Assembly (NCBI GenBank): GCA_029215795.1
Contig: JARDYH010000002.1
Coordinates: forward strand, 294,841,973-294,905,972
Direction: 5' to 3'
DNA length: 64,000 nucleotides
Source: Anniella stebbinsi
Lineage: Eukaryota; Chordata; Lepidosauria; Squamata; Anniellidae
This document shows, in pieces, positions 10,703-22,692 of the stretch; position 1 is the first letter of the stretch; every line of letters starts with the position of its first letter. Position numbers and translations under genes: made by a program. The notes beneath the pieces are model-generated. The model did not search any database. It had not been told where the DNA came from and worked only from the letters and a program-made list of their open reading frames with translations.

Positions 10703-12633
10703 GTTTTGGTGTTGTAAAGAACTTAATGCAAAGAACCGTAAGGTTTACTTTTTGTTCCATTTTTGACATGGCCTTTTTTGCTGCCTTTTTGAAGTAGGTT
10801 TATTATGTAGCACTTAGAAGTTCAACTTTGATTTTTAATTTACTTGCAAGTGCCAAATCAACCTCCCTCTTAGGTTTTGTTTTTTGTTTTGCAAGGCTTT
10901 GTGCAAGCTTGATTGGCTTTTCCATGGCTATCTACGTTTTAGTAACTGATTCCATGGTATGACAAAATTACTGCAGTTAAGATAAAAGGCTTATTAAATC
11001 TTAATTGAAAGTTTGGTCCTGGTAAGGAGCCGTTGCTGCCTGTGAGCAGCTGTGTACACTCTAAAGTCCATTTGGGAGAACCAATGAAATTGCCACTCCA
11101 TAAAGACATACTATAAACAAAATAGTTTATCTTAGCAGCTAATGCTTGGTTGCTTTAGCAACCGTTTATCCAAAGAAGGCTGATCTTACACCTCTTCCCT
11201 GTGGAATGAAGTGGTCATTTTCAAAAGGCCACTGCACACTCTGCTGCTTTACTTAAGAAAGGGCCATGCATCTACATCTCAATTTGTCAAGTGATGCCAC
11301 ATTTTGAACAATCTTGCTTTGCTTAATGACAGGACGTTGCCTTCAGTTTTGAATTGCCTACAACTCTTGGACACACGCGGTTCATTTTTGTTTTTTTAAA
11401 TAAGAATCAAAAGAACCCTGAGATTTCTGAATCTCAACTTGGGTTTGATACCTGAATCGAAGTGGATAGACTCTGAATCAGTCTGAGCAGAATCAGGCCA
11501 TTTCCCGAAGCATCAAATTGGGGTCCAAGTCAAATCATGTGGTTGGTGAGTACCTCTACTAGTATAAGAAATGTGAGTAGAAGAACAATTTGCATACCAA
11601 TGGCTTGTTTATTTCTTTAGATAGAAAAATCTGTACCTGCTTCGAAGTTTAGAAAGCTCATTATGGAAAGACAAGGGGAAAGACAAGTCAAATACTTCTT
11701 ATGCAAGCAACCCTTTCTCAAAACCAGTGTCTTCTCTGATCAATGTAGTTTACATACTCCAATCAAATCATTGGTGGTATATTGGGAGAATGAAAACATT
11801 GCCCAGGTAAGGGATGGGAGAACTCACCTTTGTCCGCCTTGTGCGTCACTCGCTGGACCCCTGCTGGCCACCTTACCCTGTTTTTTGTGTATGGAGAGAG
11901 CTCCCAGACAGTCTATGGGCACCTGGCAAGCAGTGTAGCCATCATTTTGTCCAAAATGATGGCTAGGCCTTTTAGCTAAGTCTTTACGTAAAATGCTTAC
12001 CCACGATTTCCCACAAAACGGCGGTTTGCGGGTAAGTGGGGATTCCTGGGCTTGCATGGCTTGGTGCATGCCAAGTCAGGCAAGCGTGGAGGTCTGTGGA
12101 CTGGGATCCAGGGGTCTGAGTGAGCAGAAACACACCAAGGTAGAGCCTCCAACCTGACCCTCATGGCATCCCTAGCCAGTTACTTCTCTCCGGATAGGTG
12201 TGATGGCTGATTCTTTCTGCTATTTATTTGGTGGATTAAGGCTGCTAGACTCCTGGGCACATCGGACTTCACCTAGTCCTCCAAATCCTCCACTGCACAG
12301 GCACTATTGATGGGATTGTTGCTTGCATAATAACCCGGAAAGCAATTTAGGCCAAGAACCAATCACTGCTCTAGTCTGGGGTTGGGGGCATAAGACAGCT
12401 CAAAGGGACCAGATGATTGTTAACTGCAAAAAAGCATTTGTAAACTTGCTTTTTTCCTTCTTCCCATCAGAGCATGCTTTTCCTTCCCTCTTTACACATT
12501 CTTGGCCCTCCCTCTTCACCCCATCATGCACTTTCCTCTATGTGATGTTGTGTTTGCTCTTTTTCGTTTGTATTTCTGCCACCCCTTGTCATCACCTCAT
12601 GGATCTTGTTTTGTTCCCCTTTCTCTCTTTGTA
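10703..12633. other. Unassigned stretch
   Basis: No exon or repeat family is confidently recognised. A weak resemblance to a decayed hAT-like MITE (GAATCTCA and GAATC repeats ending GTGAGTACCTCTACTAG) lies at about 11400-11565. The 91-codon frame at 11663-11938 has no known domain. Confidence 0.35.
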
Positions 12634-12641
12634 CCCTATAG

Positions 12642-12736
12642 GAGGGCTGGGGAATGTGTGCCAGATGCCACATAGCCAATGGGGAGGGGAGTCACAGTCC
12701 AACATCATCTGGACAGCCACTCATTCCCCAGCCCTG
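12642..12736. mobile_element. 95-bp hAT MITE with perfect 8-bp target duplication
   Basis: The ends GAGGGCTGGGGAATG and CATTCCCCAGCCCTG are inverted repeats, with one change at the first base. A perfect CCCTATAG duplication flanks the element at 12634-12641 and 12737-12744. The interior contains the CAACATCATCTGGA block common in reptile hAT/Charlie-type MITEs. An 8-bp duplication and CAGGG-type ends define the hAT superfamily. It is non-autonomous. Confidence 0.88.
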
Positions 12737-12744
12737 CCCTATAG

Positions 12745-13759
12745 TATGCTGCATTTCATATGCGTTGGTACCACTACAGGCCTCTCTGCACACATGTTAC
12801 CTCCTCTTTCTGCTACTCACGTGTCTTTTTGCAGACCCATGCATTCCCATACCCCCTTTCTGTGTTTCCTAGGGTTGCCAATTGACCATAAAAGAACAGC
12901 ATAACCTGCTATGCAGAATTCAACAGATAAAATTCTTCCACAACGTGGGGCCAGGCATCATCATCTGCTCCTATCTGTGCCTCAAGGTGCTCGTAAAGGC
13001 ATAGCTACAGGGGCTACTTGAAAAGTGGCAACCAAGCCCTACTCTTTATCTCTCTGCACCTCAAGCTCTGTTTCTCTCCTTTCTGCCAAAAAGGGGGCAA
13101 CAGTATGCAAAGCAATTCAATGCGCTGAAGCAATCTCAGTTTCAGGTGAGCCATGGAACATAGGTAGATGATATAATTCCATCCCATGCTTCTGGATTTA
13201 GGGGCAGAAGGAGCAACATGATGTGCAGCCCCCCCCCCCCCCGAAGCGGGGGAGCTGCAGTCAGCCTGCTGGTTTTCTGGTGTGCAGGCTTGATGGAAAT
13301 AATCACTGATTTCTGAACACACTCCGTGTTATTGACTAAGTACCACCAGCAAACCTTTTGCTCTGACAATGAATAGATGTTATTATTTGGGTTGAGGCTT
13401 ATTGGGTTGGATCCAGATTTACGCTGGATCAACTGCGCTGATGGAAGTGGACTTTCTTGCCTTTTCCTTCCCACAACAGCCCTTCCAGTCCCCTGAAAAT
13501 GCTACTCAGGGAATCAGTAAACCCTGTTGAATGGGCTGAGCTATGGGCAGGAGGGAGGTCCCCCAAAAAGTCAGGCAGATGGACCTTCCAGGAATGGAGC
13601 CCTCCCTGTCACGGAAGGACCTTTGCTCTTGCAAAAGGCCATGGTGCGGCCGTTTTGGCCCAGCCCTGACTTAGCATCCTGTGCAAATGCAGCAAACGAA
13701 CGCTCTGATAGGGCAGCAAGAATATCCAAGATAAAACTTCCTTTAAAATATATATGACG
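12745..13759. other. Unassigned stretch with C homopolymer
   Basis: Contains a C run at about 13229-13243. The frames over 60 codons here have no recognisable domains. A TTGGGTTGGATCCAGATTTA segment near 13400 resembles LINE-associated repeat sequence but cannot be assigned. Confidence 0.3.
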
Positions 13760-13941
13760 GGAGCAATACGGCAATGGAACCAATTGCCTAGGGAGGTTGT
13801 GGGTTCTCCCACACTAGAAGCATTCAAGAGGCAGCTGGACGACCATCTGTCAGGCATGCTTTAAGGTGGATTCTGCATTGAGCAGGGGGTTGGACTCGAT
13901 GGCCTTATAGGCCCCTTCCAACTCTTCTATGATACTATGTA
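13760..13941 (+). mobile_element. CR1 LINE 3' end, 5'-truncated
   Basis: GCAATGGAACCAATTGCCTA begins the segment and the 3' UTR signature GGTTGGACTCGATGGCC, then CCCCTTCCAACTCTTCTATG, closes it with a short ATGATACTATG octamer-like tail. This is the diagnostic CR1 3' terminus of birds and reptiles, where the element ends in short repeats and not poly(A). No coding part remains, as is usual for severely 5'-truncated CR1 copies. Confidence 0.92.
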
Positions 13942-14852
13942 TGGATTGAACAAATGGATTGCTTAGTGCTTCCAGTCTTAGCATAACACATTGTGTATGA
14001 GCAACATGAAACTTCCCATAAAGGCCATAGGGTTTTACCCCCTCATTAAATTATGACAAAGTCATTTAAACCTTTTTATTCAACTGAATGGTTGTGCATA
14101 AGTCTTTTTCATATTGATGTTTTTTAAGTTGCCCTTTAAACTGAGACTAAAACTAATTTGTGGCTAGCAAACGTAATTTCTTTCATCCCTAAATAAAGAG
14201 AAAGCTGGCCATAGAACTATAAGGCCATCCCAAGAGTCCCATTCATTGGTCATCATCAGATGAGCGTTTTATAGCACGCTCATTACTGGGCACTCATGGA
14301 TTTTCGCAGGTCCCTCCCATGACGCCTTCGACCTCCTGTGTGCCTTCCGCTGGTTTCCTGCTCCTTCTGCCATTTTTTCATAGTAAAATAGTCCAAACAA
14401 AATGCGACTCTTCTGAGTTATAACAAAATTGGTTACTGTTTCCTGCCATGTGCAGAGAAGTTTAGCTATAAAACTCCCACTAGAGGGCACTGTCCTACTA
14501 CACTGAATGGGCCACATGATTGCAGCTTGTTTCCCCTTTCTCTCCTGTGTGATTCTTCTTGTTGCTATAGTGGAATAGCAGCAGGAAGCAAAAGCAACGG
14601 TAAGGAAACACTATTTCCCCTCATCTGATGATCCCCATTGAATAAATGTACAGGGTTTTTTTTAACATACAGAGTTGAACAGAATGCTTGAAAGTTACCA
14701 TGGTGATTTGGCTTCTAAGCACTGTCAATTATCCAGCCTACAAGCGCACCGGCATAGAGACAGGCTTGAGTTCTAAACTTCAACTGCAGAACAATATAAC
14801 AATTTTTATTTGCCCTTTATCAAAATGAGAATTTTTGATGGGTTATTCCTAA
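13942..14852. other. Unassigned stretch
   Basis: No repeat family, exon or RNA gene recognised. The 82-codon minus-strand frame at 14269-14517 is without a known domain. Confidence 0.3.
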
Positions 14853-15450
14853 TAGGGATGTGTATCGTATCGTTCTGATGGCCGATAATGAATTGATAAG
14901 GTCATTATCGGACATCTGATTAACGATAACAATACATTCCTAAGGAGGCCTATCTGATCAGATCCGATATCCATATGTCCAATAACTATCGGACGTATCG
15001 GATTATCAGACCATCATTTCTGGTGTTTTCCCCATAGGCTTGCATTGGGAGAAAGAAAGCTTTCCCCCAATGCAAGCCTATAGGGAAAAACACTGGGCCG
15101 GCACAGGCTTTCCGGCCTGTTCCTCAGTAGAGATACGCGCCACTTGGCCTGTTTAGCAGTAGGACGGACTGGCGGCAGCAGCAGGGAAGGCTGTAGGTAA
15201 GTGGGCCAGCACTCCCTCCCTTCCCCCCACTTGTGCTCCTTACCTGCGGCCTTCCTCGCTGCTGGTCCGTACTACTGCCATCATCACTCAGAGCATCTCT
15301 CTACTGAGGAACAGGCCGGAAAGCCTGTTTAGCAGTAGGACGGACCAGCGGAGGCAAGCAAGGAGCGCGAATGGAGGGAGGGAGTGTGAGTGCCGGCCCA
15401 GTGTTTTTCCCCAAAAGCTTTCTTTCCCCCCAATGCAAACCTAATGAAAA
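14853..15450 (+). mobile_element. GATC-type hAT MITE, divergent partial copy
   Basis: Starts TAGGGATGTGTATCGTATCG and has CGATAA/TTATCG subterminal repeats in place of GATCGG. It then carries the hairpin CATAGGCTTGCATTGGGAGA/TTTCCCCCAATGCAAGCCTA at 15032-15083 and the CTGTTCCTCAGTAGAG hairpin module (15110-15345) seen in the other copies. The right terminus is missing: the second CCCCAATGCAAACCTA half-hairpin at 15430 is the last recognisable piece. This appears to be a sister subfamily. Confidence 0.75.
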
Positions 15451-15689
15451 ACAAGATCAACTCCCAAAAATAGTGGTGGTTGAACTCCCTGCAACTTGAT
15501 TAGAAATTGGCTTAGCAGATTTCTTAGTGAGCATTCAGGGGGGAAAAAAAATCATCAGTTTTTCCAAGAGTTTCCTCCTGGCTTGCAATGTTGGTGAATG
15601 TTTGCATCTGTGCCTTAGCCATTTCCTCTCTGGAATTGTAGCCAGGGCTAGGGATGGTTGAGGTTTTCATTTGGCCTTTATTTTTAAAG

Positions 15690-15818
15690 ACACAATCCTA
15701 GGCATGTTTAGACAGAAAAAAAAAGTTCTAGAACTTCCAGCATTTCCCATGCTGGCTGGTGAATGCTGGGAGTTCTAGGACTTCCTTTTTGTCTAAACAT
15801 GCATAGGATTGTGCCTTA
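15690..15818. mobile_element. Short palindromic MITE
   Basis: CACAATCCTAGGCATGTTTA on the left pairs with TAAACATGCATAGGATTGTG on the right. The pairing continues inward through GTTCTAGAACTTCCAGCATT and AATGCTGGGAGTTCTAGGAC, so nearly the whole 129 bp folds into one hairpin. A possible TTA lies at both sides, which would suit a PIF/Harbinger-type element, but the junction is ambiguous. Confidence 0.68.
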
Positions 15819-15879
15819 CCTGGCCCAACTTGATCCACACATCCTACATTGCAGTTCTCTGCTCAAAAATACCTAAATG

Positions 15880-17872
15880 CATAGAGAAATATACTTGGCA
15901 TTGCTTGGGCTCCCTAAGATATACATACACGAGGTAATCATCTTAAAGTAGTAGGCCAGTGCTAGGCCTGTGAGTTAACTTTTAAAAGAATTAATTTTGT
16001 TTTTTCCCTCTCTCTTACCCTCACGACAACCCTGCAAGGTAGTGCTGTGCTAGGCCTGTGAGATAACTTAAAAAAAATTAATTCGCTTTTTCCCTCTCAC
16101 TCACCATCAACGTATGGCCAGGGCCGCCTTGAAGCCGCTGCCATGATTTTCCTTGTCCTCGCAGAAAATGAAAACTACAACTCCTAGCATGCCTTTCACC
16201 ACGGTGTCTAAATTACCCAATGAGAGTCCTGCCACATGGAGGCTCACGGGACGTGAAGTCTGGCCAAGCAAATCCACACTGCACTGTGCAATCGGTGTCT
16301 TTAGGTAGTCAGTCAGCTGGCTGGCTGACTGACGGTTAGTTCAGTCGTTGCTGTTGGCGATGGTCCCAGAGCTGCAACCTCCTTCCCTCCTGCTCCTGAT
16401 GGTGCCTAGCAACCGAGGCAGTTGGCCCTAGGTGTTCTCCCTTCAGGCCCAGGATGACAAGCCGCTTCCAGATGATGTCCGCCAAAGCCCAATAAGTCTT
16501 CCCTCCCGCCCAAAGCATACAGGGAGTTGTAGGCATAAGCCTAGGTTCCTGAATAACATTCTAATCTTTGAACACCATCTGAGCTGTGATGGGAGACAAC
16601 TGGAGAGCAGGCCTTCTTAGTTGTGGCACCCTGCTTATGGATTTCTTTTTCCCAGCCAGGCTTGCCTAGTGACTGCATTAATGGCTTTCAAGTGTCAAGT
16701 GATTTCTTTCCCCCAAAGGCCTTTTAACATTATGAGATTTTTTATGCTGCATTTTTCCCGTTATAACTAAACCACAACATTCCAAGACAGATGCAGAAAT
16801 TACTGAATAAAGTTTGATTTTTAAGTAAAAGCCTGACTATACCATTGAAACAGAAGTGTGACTGGAGGAATGACTGATAGCTGAGACTAGAATGGAATGG
16901 TGGGCAGGGTTAGTGGCAGTTGGAGAAAATCAGGTAGAAGGAAAACAAAGATAGTGAGTTAGAATTGAGAGATAGTGACCTGGTTTTCACATAGTGACCT
17001 GGCTTACTAACCCATGCTTTATTTAAAATCAGCCACTCTACATGCCAGTACTACATCTCCCAGCATGCCTTTGGCAGCCCGCAGGTGCCTGCATCCTCTG
17101 AGAGGCACTTCCCTCCTCTCGTTGCTGATACTGCTCCTCAATAAAGCATCAAGAAATAGCATTGCCAAGGAGGGAAGGTAAGCGGCTGTCAGTGGACATG
17201 CCCAGCTCTGACTAAATCCTGCTGGGACTGCCTCAGCCCACGCTTTTTGCCCACCAAGTGCTTCATCAGGAGCCTGTACTGAAGTGACGGGGATGGCCTG
17301 GGCACTAGCCCCCTTCGTCGGGCCTGTTTCTGGGCAGGCATAGAGTGCCTCCCTCCCTCTTAAGGGTGAAGGCCACATGCATACTTACCCCAGATCCTGA
17401 GAAAACAGCGATATCAGTACGGGGTGCCTTTGGGCATTTACAGAATTTGGCCTCTTAAAGTCACAATAGTTATGATTTTAAAACCACACATGGAGGGTGG
17501 GAGGAGGCACCTCAAATGGATGCTGCCCATTTATGTGGGTTGTTTCCTTTTATGTGGAATTGAGTTGACTACTCGAGACCAACCTTGGGAGTTTGGGTTG
17601 TGAAAGGCACGAAGCAGCCACCTGCCCATGCACTTACAATGACCGCCAACAACAGGTAAGTCTGGCCTCCCGTCCAAGGCATGCTGGGAGGTCTGCCCAA
17701 GGCATGCTGGGAGTTGTAGGCATAAGCCTAGGTTTTTAAAATTCTTTAAAAACACTTAAACCCCCAAATTTCATGTTTTTAGACTTTTCTGATACATTGT
17801 ACAACCAGACCAATCAGACCTATCAGTGGGTAAACATTTCCGGACATACATCCCACACATATACTTTCTGAT

Positions 17873-17917
<45 letters not shown>

Positions 17918-17995
17918 GATATAGAGATATAGAGATATAGAGATATAAATATAGATATAGATACACACTCTCTCACACACACACGCACACACCAT
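15880..17995 (-). mobile_element. Non-autonomous Helitron, copy 2 (inverted)
   Basis: On the minus strand this reproduces copy 1 (6744-9282). The 5' portion ATCAGAAAGTATATGTGTGG, TTTCCGGACAT-like and TTTACCCACT elements, the TACAATGTATCAGAAAAGTC block, the repeated CAACTCCCAGCATGCC motifs and the GGCCTAGCACTGGCC 3' block occur in the same order. The 5' tip has expanded into a TAGA/TATC microsatellite at 17876-17950. The 3' end fades near AAGCAATGCCAAGTATAT at about 15900 and lacks a clear CTAG, so it is probably truncated. The MITE nested in copy 1 is absent. Confidence 0.72.
17876..17950. repeat. (TAGA)n / (ATAGAG)n microsatellite
   Basis: About 11 TAGA units followed by AGATAT repeats and, to the right, short CA runs to about 17990. 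It lies exactly where the Helitron 5' terminus is expected, so it may have grown from the TCTCTAC/TATC start of the element. Confidence 0.9.
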
Positions 17996-18190
17996 ATAAC
18001 AGGGTTTCTTGGGGCAGCTCAGAAGGAAATCTAATCTTAAAGAAAATTGAAGAAATCCAGAATGGATTTAGAGGTGAACCTGACATGGATCAGGGATAGA
18101 GTGAACAGTCCATTCCTAGCCATGACTAAGAGCTACTTGGAAATTCACTTTTTTCCTTCATTCCCCCACTGGTGCTGCATATTCCTAAAG

Positions 18191-18325
18191 CAGGGTGAAC
18201 AACTTGTGGCCCTCCAGATGTTTTGACCAACAACTCTCTTGAACATTTGCCAGCACAACCAATGTTGAGAGAAGATGAGAGCTGTAGGCCAAAACATCTG
18301 GAAGGCCACAAGTTGTCTGCCTCTG
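18191..18325. mobile_element. 135-bp hAT MITE
   Basis: Starts CAGGGTGAACAACTTGTGGC. The interior CCTCCAGATGTTTTG returns inverted as CAAAACATCTGGAAGG, and the element ends CTCTG at 18325. The flanks TCCTAAAG and CCTTAAAG match at 6 of 8 positions and fit a decayed 8-bp hAT duplication. It is the same general family as 12642-12736 and 22526-22668. Confidence 0.78.
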
Positions 18326-18366
18326 CCTTAAAGACTAACAGATGCATGGAGTAAATCAAATATATT

Positions 18367-18690
18367 AGAGCTGTGCACAAATGGCCTCTCAAAATTCTCC
18401 ACCTGTTTTGTGGGCAGAGAAATTGGGAGGACAGTTTCACTCAGTTTGTCCAGGGGGAGGAGACATTCTCAACCGTTTCTCAGAGGTGGGATTCACCACT
18501 GGCAGGGGTTGTAGCGCAGCTTCTTTTTTTGTAAGGGTTTTTGTTTGTTTTTTGGTGCTCCCATATAGCAAGTGGTAATAGCCCCAATTGTGTTGGCAGG
18601 TTTGTCCACAGATTGCATCTACCACAATGCAGGGGGCAGTGTTGTGTGGTAGTTTTGAGCTCAACTAATTACTGCAAGGTGACTGAAGGT
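18367..18690 (+). repeat. Dispersed repeat, copy B (pairs with 6042-6294)
   Basis: Begins TAGAGCTGTGCACAAATGGC and follows the 6042-6294 copy through CAGAGAAATTGGGAGGAC, TTTCTCAGAGG, TTGTAGCGCAGCTTCTTTT and GACTGAAGGTGCTGTG. The copy is not interrupted at the point where copy A is broken by the GATC-rich hAT element. No coding potential was identified. Confidence 0.68.
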
Positions 18691-18699
18691 GCTGTGTTT

Positions 18700-19585
18700 G
18701 TATTTTTTTTTACCTATTACACATCTGTCCATTGCTCTGCAGCCTCCTAGACTGCCTGTACTTCCTGGTCTGAAAAAGACCTTTGGGAGGAATTACCTCA
18801 TGATGTCTACTCCTGGGCTTTAATTGAAGTTTGGTAAGCCAAGGAGACTACAGGCTGCTGGACCCTTGGGCACACTGCTTTGCTACCTCTCATGGAAGGA
18901 AAGCACAAGAACCAAAAATCCAACCCAGGATAATTTCTTTGAAATTTTCTTCACTCTTGAATTTCTTTTTGAAAGCATTTTTTTCCTATCAAACTGAAAG
19001 AGAATGTTTGAAAAAATGTGGGAGAATTTTTTTAACATAGCATTAAAATACATGATTCATGCCTTGAGTGTAGGTTATTTTAATTAAAATGGGGGGGGGG
19101 GGCTGTCTTTAAGGTGCCGGGTCACTGCCTCCCACTTCAACCACACACTTTCCCTCTCCTGGGGTGGTGTTGGGTAATCCTGACACTGAGGAGGGAGCAT
19201 GGGGTTTCTGGGCAGCCCCTGCCCTCTTCTTGGTGTAAGGTGACCAATCGCTGGTCACCTTCCACCAGGCTCCACCCCTGGGTTGACTCCAGATTGGCCA
19301 TGGAGCGATGTTACATGGTGGAATCGCCATGTTGACATCCCTCCATTTTAAAAAGTTTGGGTAAATCCCCGATTTTTTCAAAACGCATCATCATGGGGAA
19401 GCTGTGCAGTGGCTGTGAAACTGTGACTGTGTTGTCTAACTGACGCGGTGCAGATCCACAGCCACCATGGGGCTTTCTTTACATATAGACAGGCTCTGGG
19501 TTTGACTAAACTTTAAATTTAGCCCTTGTGATGCAGTGAATTTGAACAGCTTTTATGTCAGGTGCAAAAGATCTGCTGTTCGTAC
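18700..19585. other. Unassigned stretch
   Basis: Contains a G run at 19091-19102. No family or exon is recognised. Confidence 0.3.
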
Positions 19586-19735
19586 CTCCTAAGAACATAA
19601 GAAGGGTCCTGCTGGATCAGACCAAGGGTCCATCTAGTCCAGCACTGTTCACACAGTGGCCAACCAGCTGTCGACCAGGAATCCACAAGCAGGACATGGT
19701 GGCAACAGTGTCCTCCCACCTCTACCTTAGACAAT
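19586..19735 (+). repeat. Reptile interspersed repeat (AAGAACATAAGAA type)
   Basis: AAGAACATAAGAAGGGTCCT, then CTGGATCAGACCAAGGGTCC and ATCTAGTCCAGCACTG form the classical block of a very common reptile interspersed repeat, usually found as short LINE-related fragments. A related block lies at 33605-33745. There is no coding sequence. Confidence 0.75.
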
Positions 19736-21084
19736 CTAGATGAACACTGGTCTCCGTGATAATCTTCAGCATATAACTGCTGGGGGTTACAGAAAAGCAG
19801 CTGCATGTTGGTAAGGAAAAAGTCCTTGAGTAGCTCAGTATTTCACCTAGGATTTGTGGGGAATTTGTACATAAGGTATCATCCTTGAACACATGTTATT
19901 ACAGTGCATCTATTTTTGACTCTGCAGGAGCAATCCTTTTATAGATGTTACCATGGAAGGAAGTGATGATTCTGAAATATCAGGATTAAGAGTTGCAAAT
20001 TGAATGTTAATTACACTCTCGGACACACAGGCCCAAGCAAGAGATCCTAGCATGCTCCTTTGTCAGAGGAACTCTCTCACTGAACAGATAATTGGCTGCC
20101 AGATTTGGCAGAAGTTGGTGCAGAAGAGGGGATGCCTGGACTCAGGCCCAAGAAAAAGCATGTAATTATTGGCACAAACAGACCTGCATCCATCAGCAGA
20201 AGGCCCAAGCAGGGGAAAGATACATGCCCAGACATTTGCTTCTACATACAGGCTGTCATTGAAGGATGGGGCAAAACACCTTTGGTCCTAAGCAGAGCAG
20301 TTAATTACACCCAGGGTTGTCTGGATTTTGTGAAATCCCTCCTGCATGTGTTTTGTGGGTTGCGCAGTATTGTTTGTTCCAGCGTCCATCCACAGAGACA
20401 TTTGATTTTTTCCTGTTATGCGGAAAAATATGCAAATGATTCCGTAAGAAAGTTTGCAACAATTTACATACTTTGTGTTAGAACGTAACATTTAGTGTAT
20501 TGTCCCCTGTTCCATTTGACTTTTCCCTGTGTATATTTTCCAGCATGGCATATGTCTCAGCAGAAACTTTCCTGCAAATGAATTTGCCGAAATATCAGGA
20601 AAGTTTTTTTTAAAAAAAATCATTCAGGAGTCCTTGGACTCCATGCTGTCTGGGAAGGCCAGTTGGCAGCGGGTTCCGTGGGTCAGCTTCTTAGAAATCC
20701 AAACTCATGTTAGACTGCCTTGAATTTCTCCAGCATCCCTAATTACACCACCCTCCCTCTTTCTCTCTCTCTCTGAAAACAAACAAAGACTCCTAACCTT
20801 CCTTCTTTAATAGCATTCTAGAATAATGGCTAAAGAAATACAAGGAAATCTGAGTAGTCCAGACATTTCAATTTCAGTATCTTTTTTGGAAATGTTAGCA
20901 ATAAATCATGTTTTAATATTATTAAGTTCTTCCAAAAATTAATTGGCATTGGAAGGCAAATAATTAAAAAGAGTTGCTATGTTGATATTTGATACTGAAT
21001 GGTATAACACACTGGATCAAAACCTGTGAGCCAAATTGTGTTTGTCCAACAGCCGTCCTGGCTCAAGGCTAGAAAAGCCATAAA
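19736..21084. other. Unassigned stretch
   Basis: The 127-codon frame at 20105-20488 has no recognisable domain and its start has no supporting context, so I do not call it a gene. No repeat family is identified. Confidence 0.3.
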
Positions 21085-21355
21085 TAGGGTGACCATATGG
21101 AAAAGAGGACAGGGCTCCTTTATCTTTAACAGTTGCATAGAAAAGGGAATTTCAGAAGGTGTCATTAAAGCTGCAGGAGCTATACTAGAGTGATCAGATA
21201 TAAAAGAGGGCAGGGCTCCTGCAGCTTAACTGTTGTGATGAAAAGGGAATTTCACCAGGTGCTGCATGCATACAAGTGACACCTGCTGAAGTTCCCCTTT
21301 CTATGCAACTGTTAAAGTTAAAGGAGCCCTGTCCTCCTTTTCATATGGTCACCCT
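21085..21355. mobile_element. TAGGGTGACC-type hAT MITE
   Basis: Termini TAGGGTGACCATATGG and CATATGGTCACCCTA are inverted repeats. The flanks GCCATAAA (21077-21084) and ACCATAAA (21356-21363) match at 7 of 8 positions, an hAT-size duplication. The interior is a second-order inverted repeat, with AAAAGGGAATTTCA copies and CTATACTAGAGTGATCA at the centre. The terminus matches that beside the hAT transposase gene at 40206. Confidence 0.88.
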
Positions 21356-21363
21356 AACCATAA

Positions 21364-22255
21364 AGCAGTCACTGCAACATATTTATTTTTGAATGCTTTG
21401 CTTTTCACTGGAGATTCTAATGTCACCCAGCACAGAACTTCTTTGTCTTCCTAGCTCTTCTTTATAACAGAAGAGCCACCTGGCCTACACCAAGCTCAGG
21501 TGAGCCTCACACAGGTGCAAGCCATGTGATAAAGATGACGCACCATGATCCCAAGGTGTAGGACTGTCAGTATTATGTTACCATGTGATTGACTACTAGG
21601 GGTAATTGCTATTTCACAATAATGATAATATTTCTTATATACATGTTTTTGTTTCGATGAGGCCAGGATTATTGTCCCACATATACCTGCTTGAAACTTC
21701 AGGTTATCTGCTGAGGCCCTTCTCTAGGTGATCCTACCAAAAGAGGCCTCACAGATGGCTATGAAAGAGAGTTCTTTTCAGTGGTGACAACCTAGTTATG
21801 GTATGCCTGTCCCAGAAAGGTTGGTCTGGCACCTATGTTTTTGTCTTTTCTGTACCAGGAGAAGCCCTTGTTGTTTTCCTATTGTTTTTAATCTTAAAAC
21901 CTTTTAAATCTTTTGGATATTTCTGGAGTTTTAAGATATGTGATATTTTGATGCTGCTGTAAATTTTGTTATATTGATTTTATTTTCCGCTGCTGGTTTT
22001 ATGTTTCATTAGATTTTATGGACTGATATTTATATTTATTGGTTTTGATTTTTATTGTAAACCAACCAGAGAAGTTAAGATATTGGGCAGCACAGAATTA
22101 TTTAAGTAAATAAGACACTAAGGTTTTTTTTAAAAAACAACACCACACTATATATATATATATATATATATAATGTTATACTTTGACAAAATCATAATCT
22201 TGCCTATAATACTTCTGCTGGTCTGCCTAGCTGAATATTTTCTTCTCTAGCCTCA
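21364..22255. other. Unassigned stretch with (TA)n microsatellite
   Basis: Contains a TA run at 22149-22172. The region around 21700-22110 (AGGCCTCACAGATGGC to AAACCAACCAGAGAAGTTAA) resembles a LINE or SINE 3' region. I cannot assign it. Confidence 0.4.
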
Positions 22256-22385
22256 TCTAACCTGGTGCTCTCCAGATGTTTTGAACTTCAAACCCAGCAT
22301 CCTGACCATTGAATATGCTGACTGGGGCTGATAGGTTGTTAAAGTCCAAAACATCTGGAGGACACCAGGTTGGGAATGGCTGCTC
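22256..22385. mobile_element. hAT MITE, old copy
   Basis: CTCCAGATGTTTTGAACTTC on the left pairs with the inverted AAAGTCCAAAACATCTGGAG on the right, bounded by AACCTGGTG and CACCAGGTTGGGAATGGCTG. This is the same CCAGATGTTTTG family as 18191-18325. The ends are eroded and no duplication is visible. Confidence 0.65.
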
Positions 22386-22525
22386 TACTCTGAATTGCAG
22401 TGGCTCTTCAAGGTTTTAACCAGAGGCTCTTTCTCAGCCCTGCCGTTTGACCTTCTCTTTCCTGGAGAATACCAGGGATTGGACTTGGGATCTTCTACAG
22501 GCAGAGCATAAGCTCCATCTCTGCA

Positions 22526-22668
22526 TCAAGGGTGGAGGCCCTGGGGCCCTCCAGATGATGTTGGACTGCAATTCCATCATCCCTGACTATTGTCTGTGTT
22601 GGCTGGGGCTGATGGGAGTTGGCGTCCAGCATCATCTGGAGGGCCATGGGTTCCCCACCCCTGCACAA
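22526..22668. mobile_element. hAT MITE (CCAGATGATGTTGGACTGCA type)
   Basis: GGGCCCTCCAGATGATGTTG returns inverted as CATCATCTGGAGGGCC, and the right terminus GGGTTCCCCACCCCTG is intact. The left terminus GGGTGGAGGCCC is damaged. The interior carries the ACTGCAATTCCATCATCCCT block typical of reptile hAT/Charlie MITEs. Confidence 0.78.
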
Positions 22669-22692
22669 AATGACAGCCTCTTCTCTTAAAAC

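Noticed and set aside
12323..12904. 193-codon plus-strand open frame
   Set aside because: It has no recognisable domain, is rich in aromatic and hydrophobic residues from CT-rich DNA, and spans the complete hAT MITE at 12642-12736.
22526..22668. 8-bp duplication around the 22.5-kb hAT MITE
   Set aside because: The right flank CACAAAAT has no acceptable match on the left, where the terminus is damaged.
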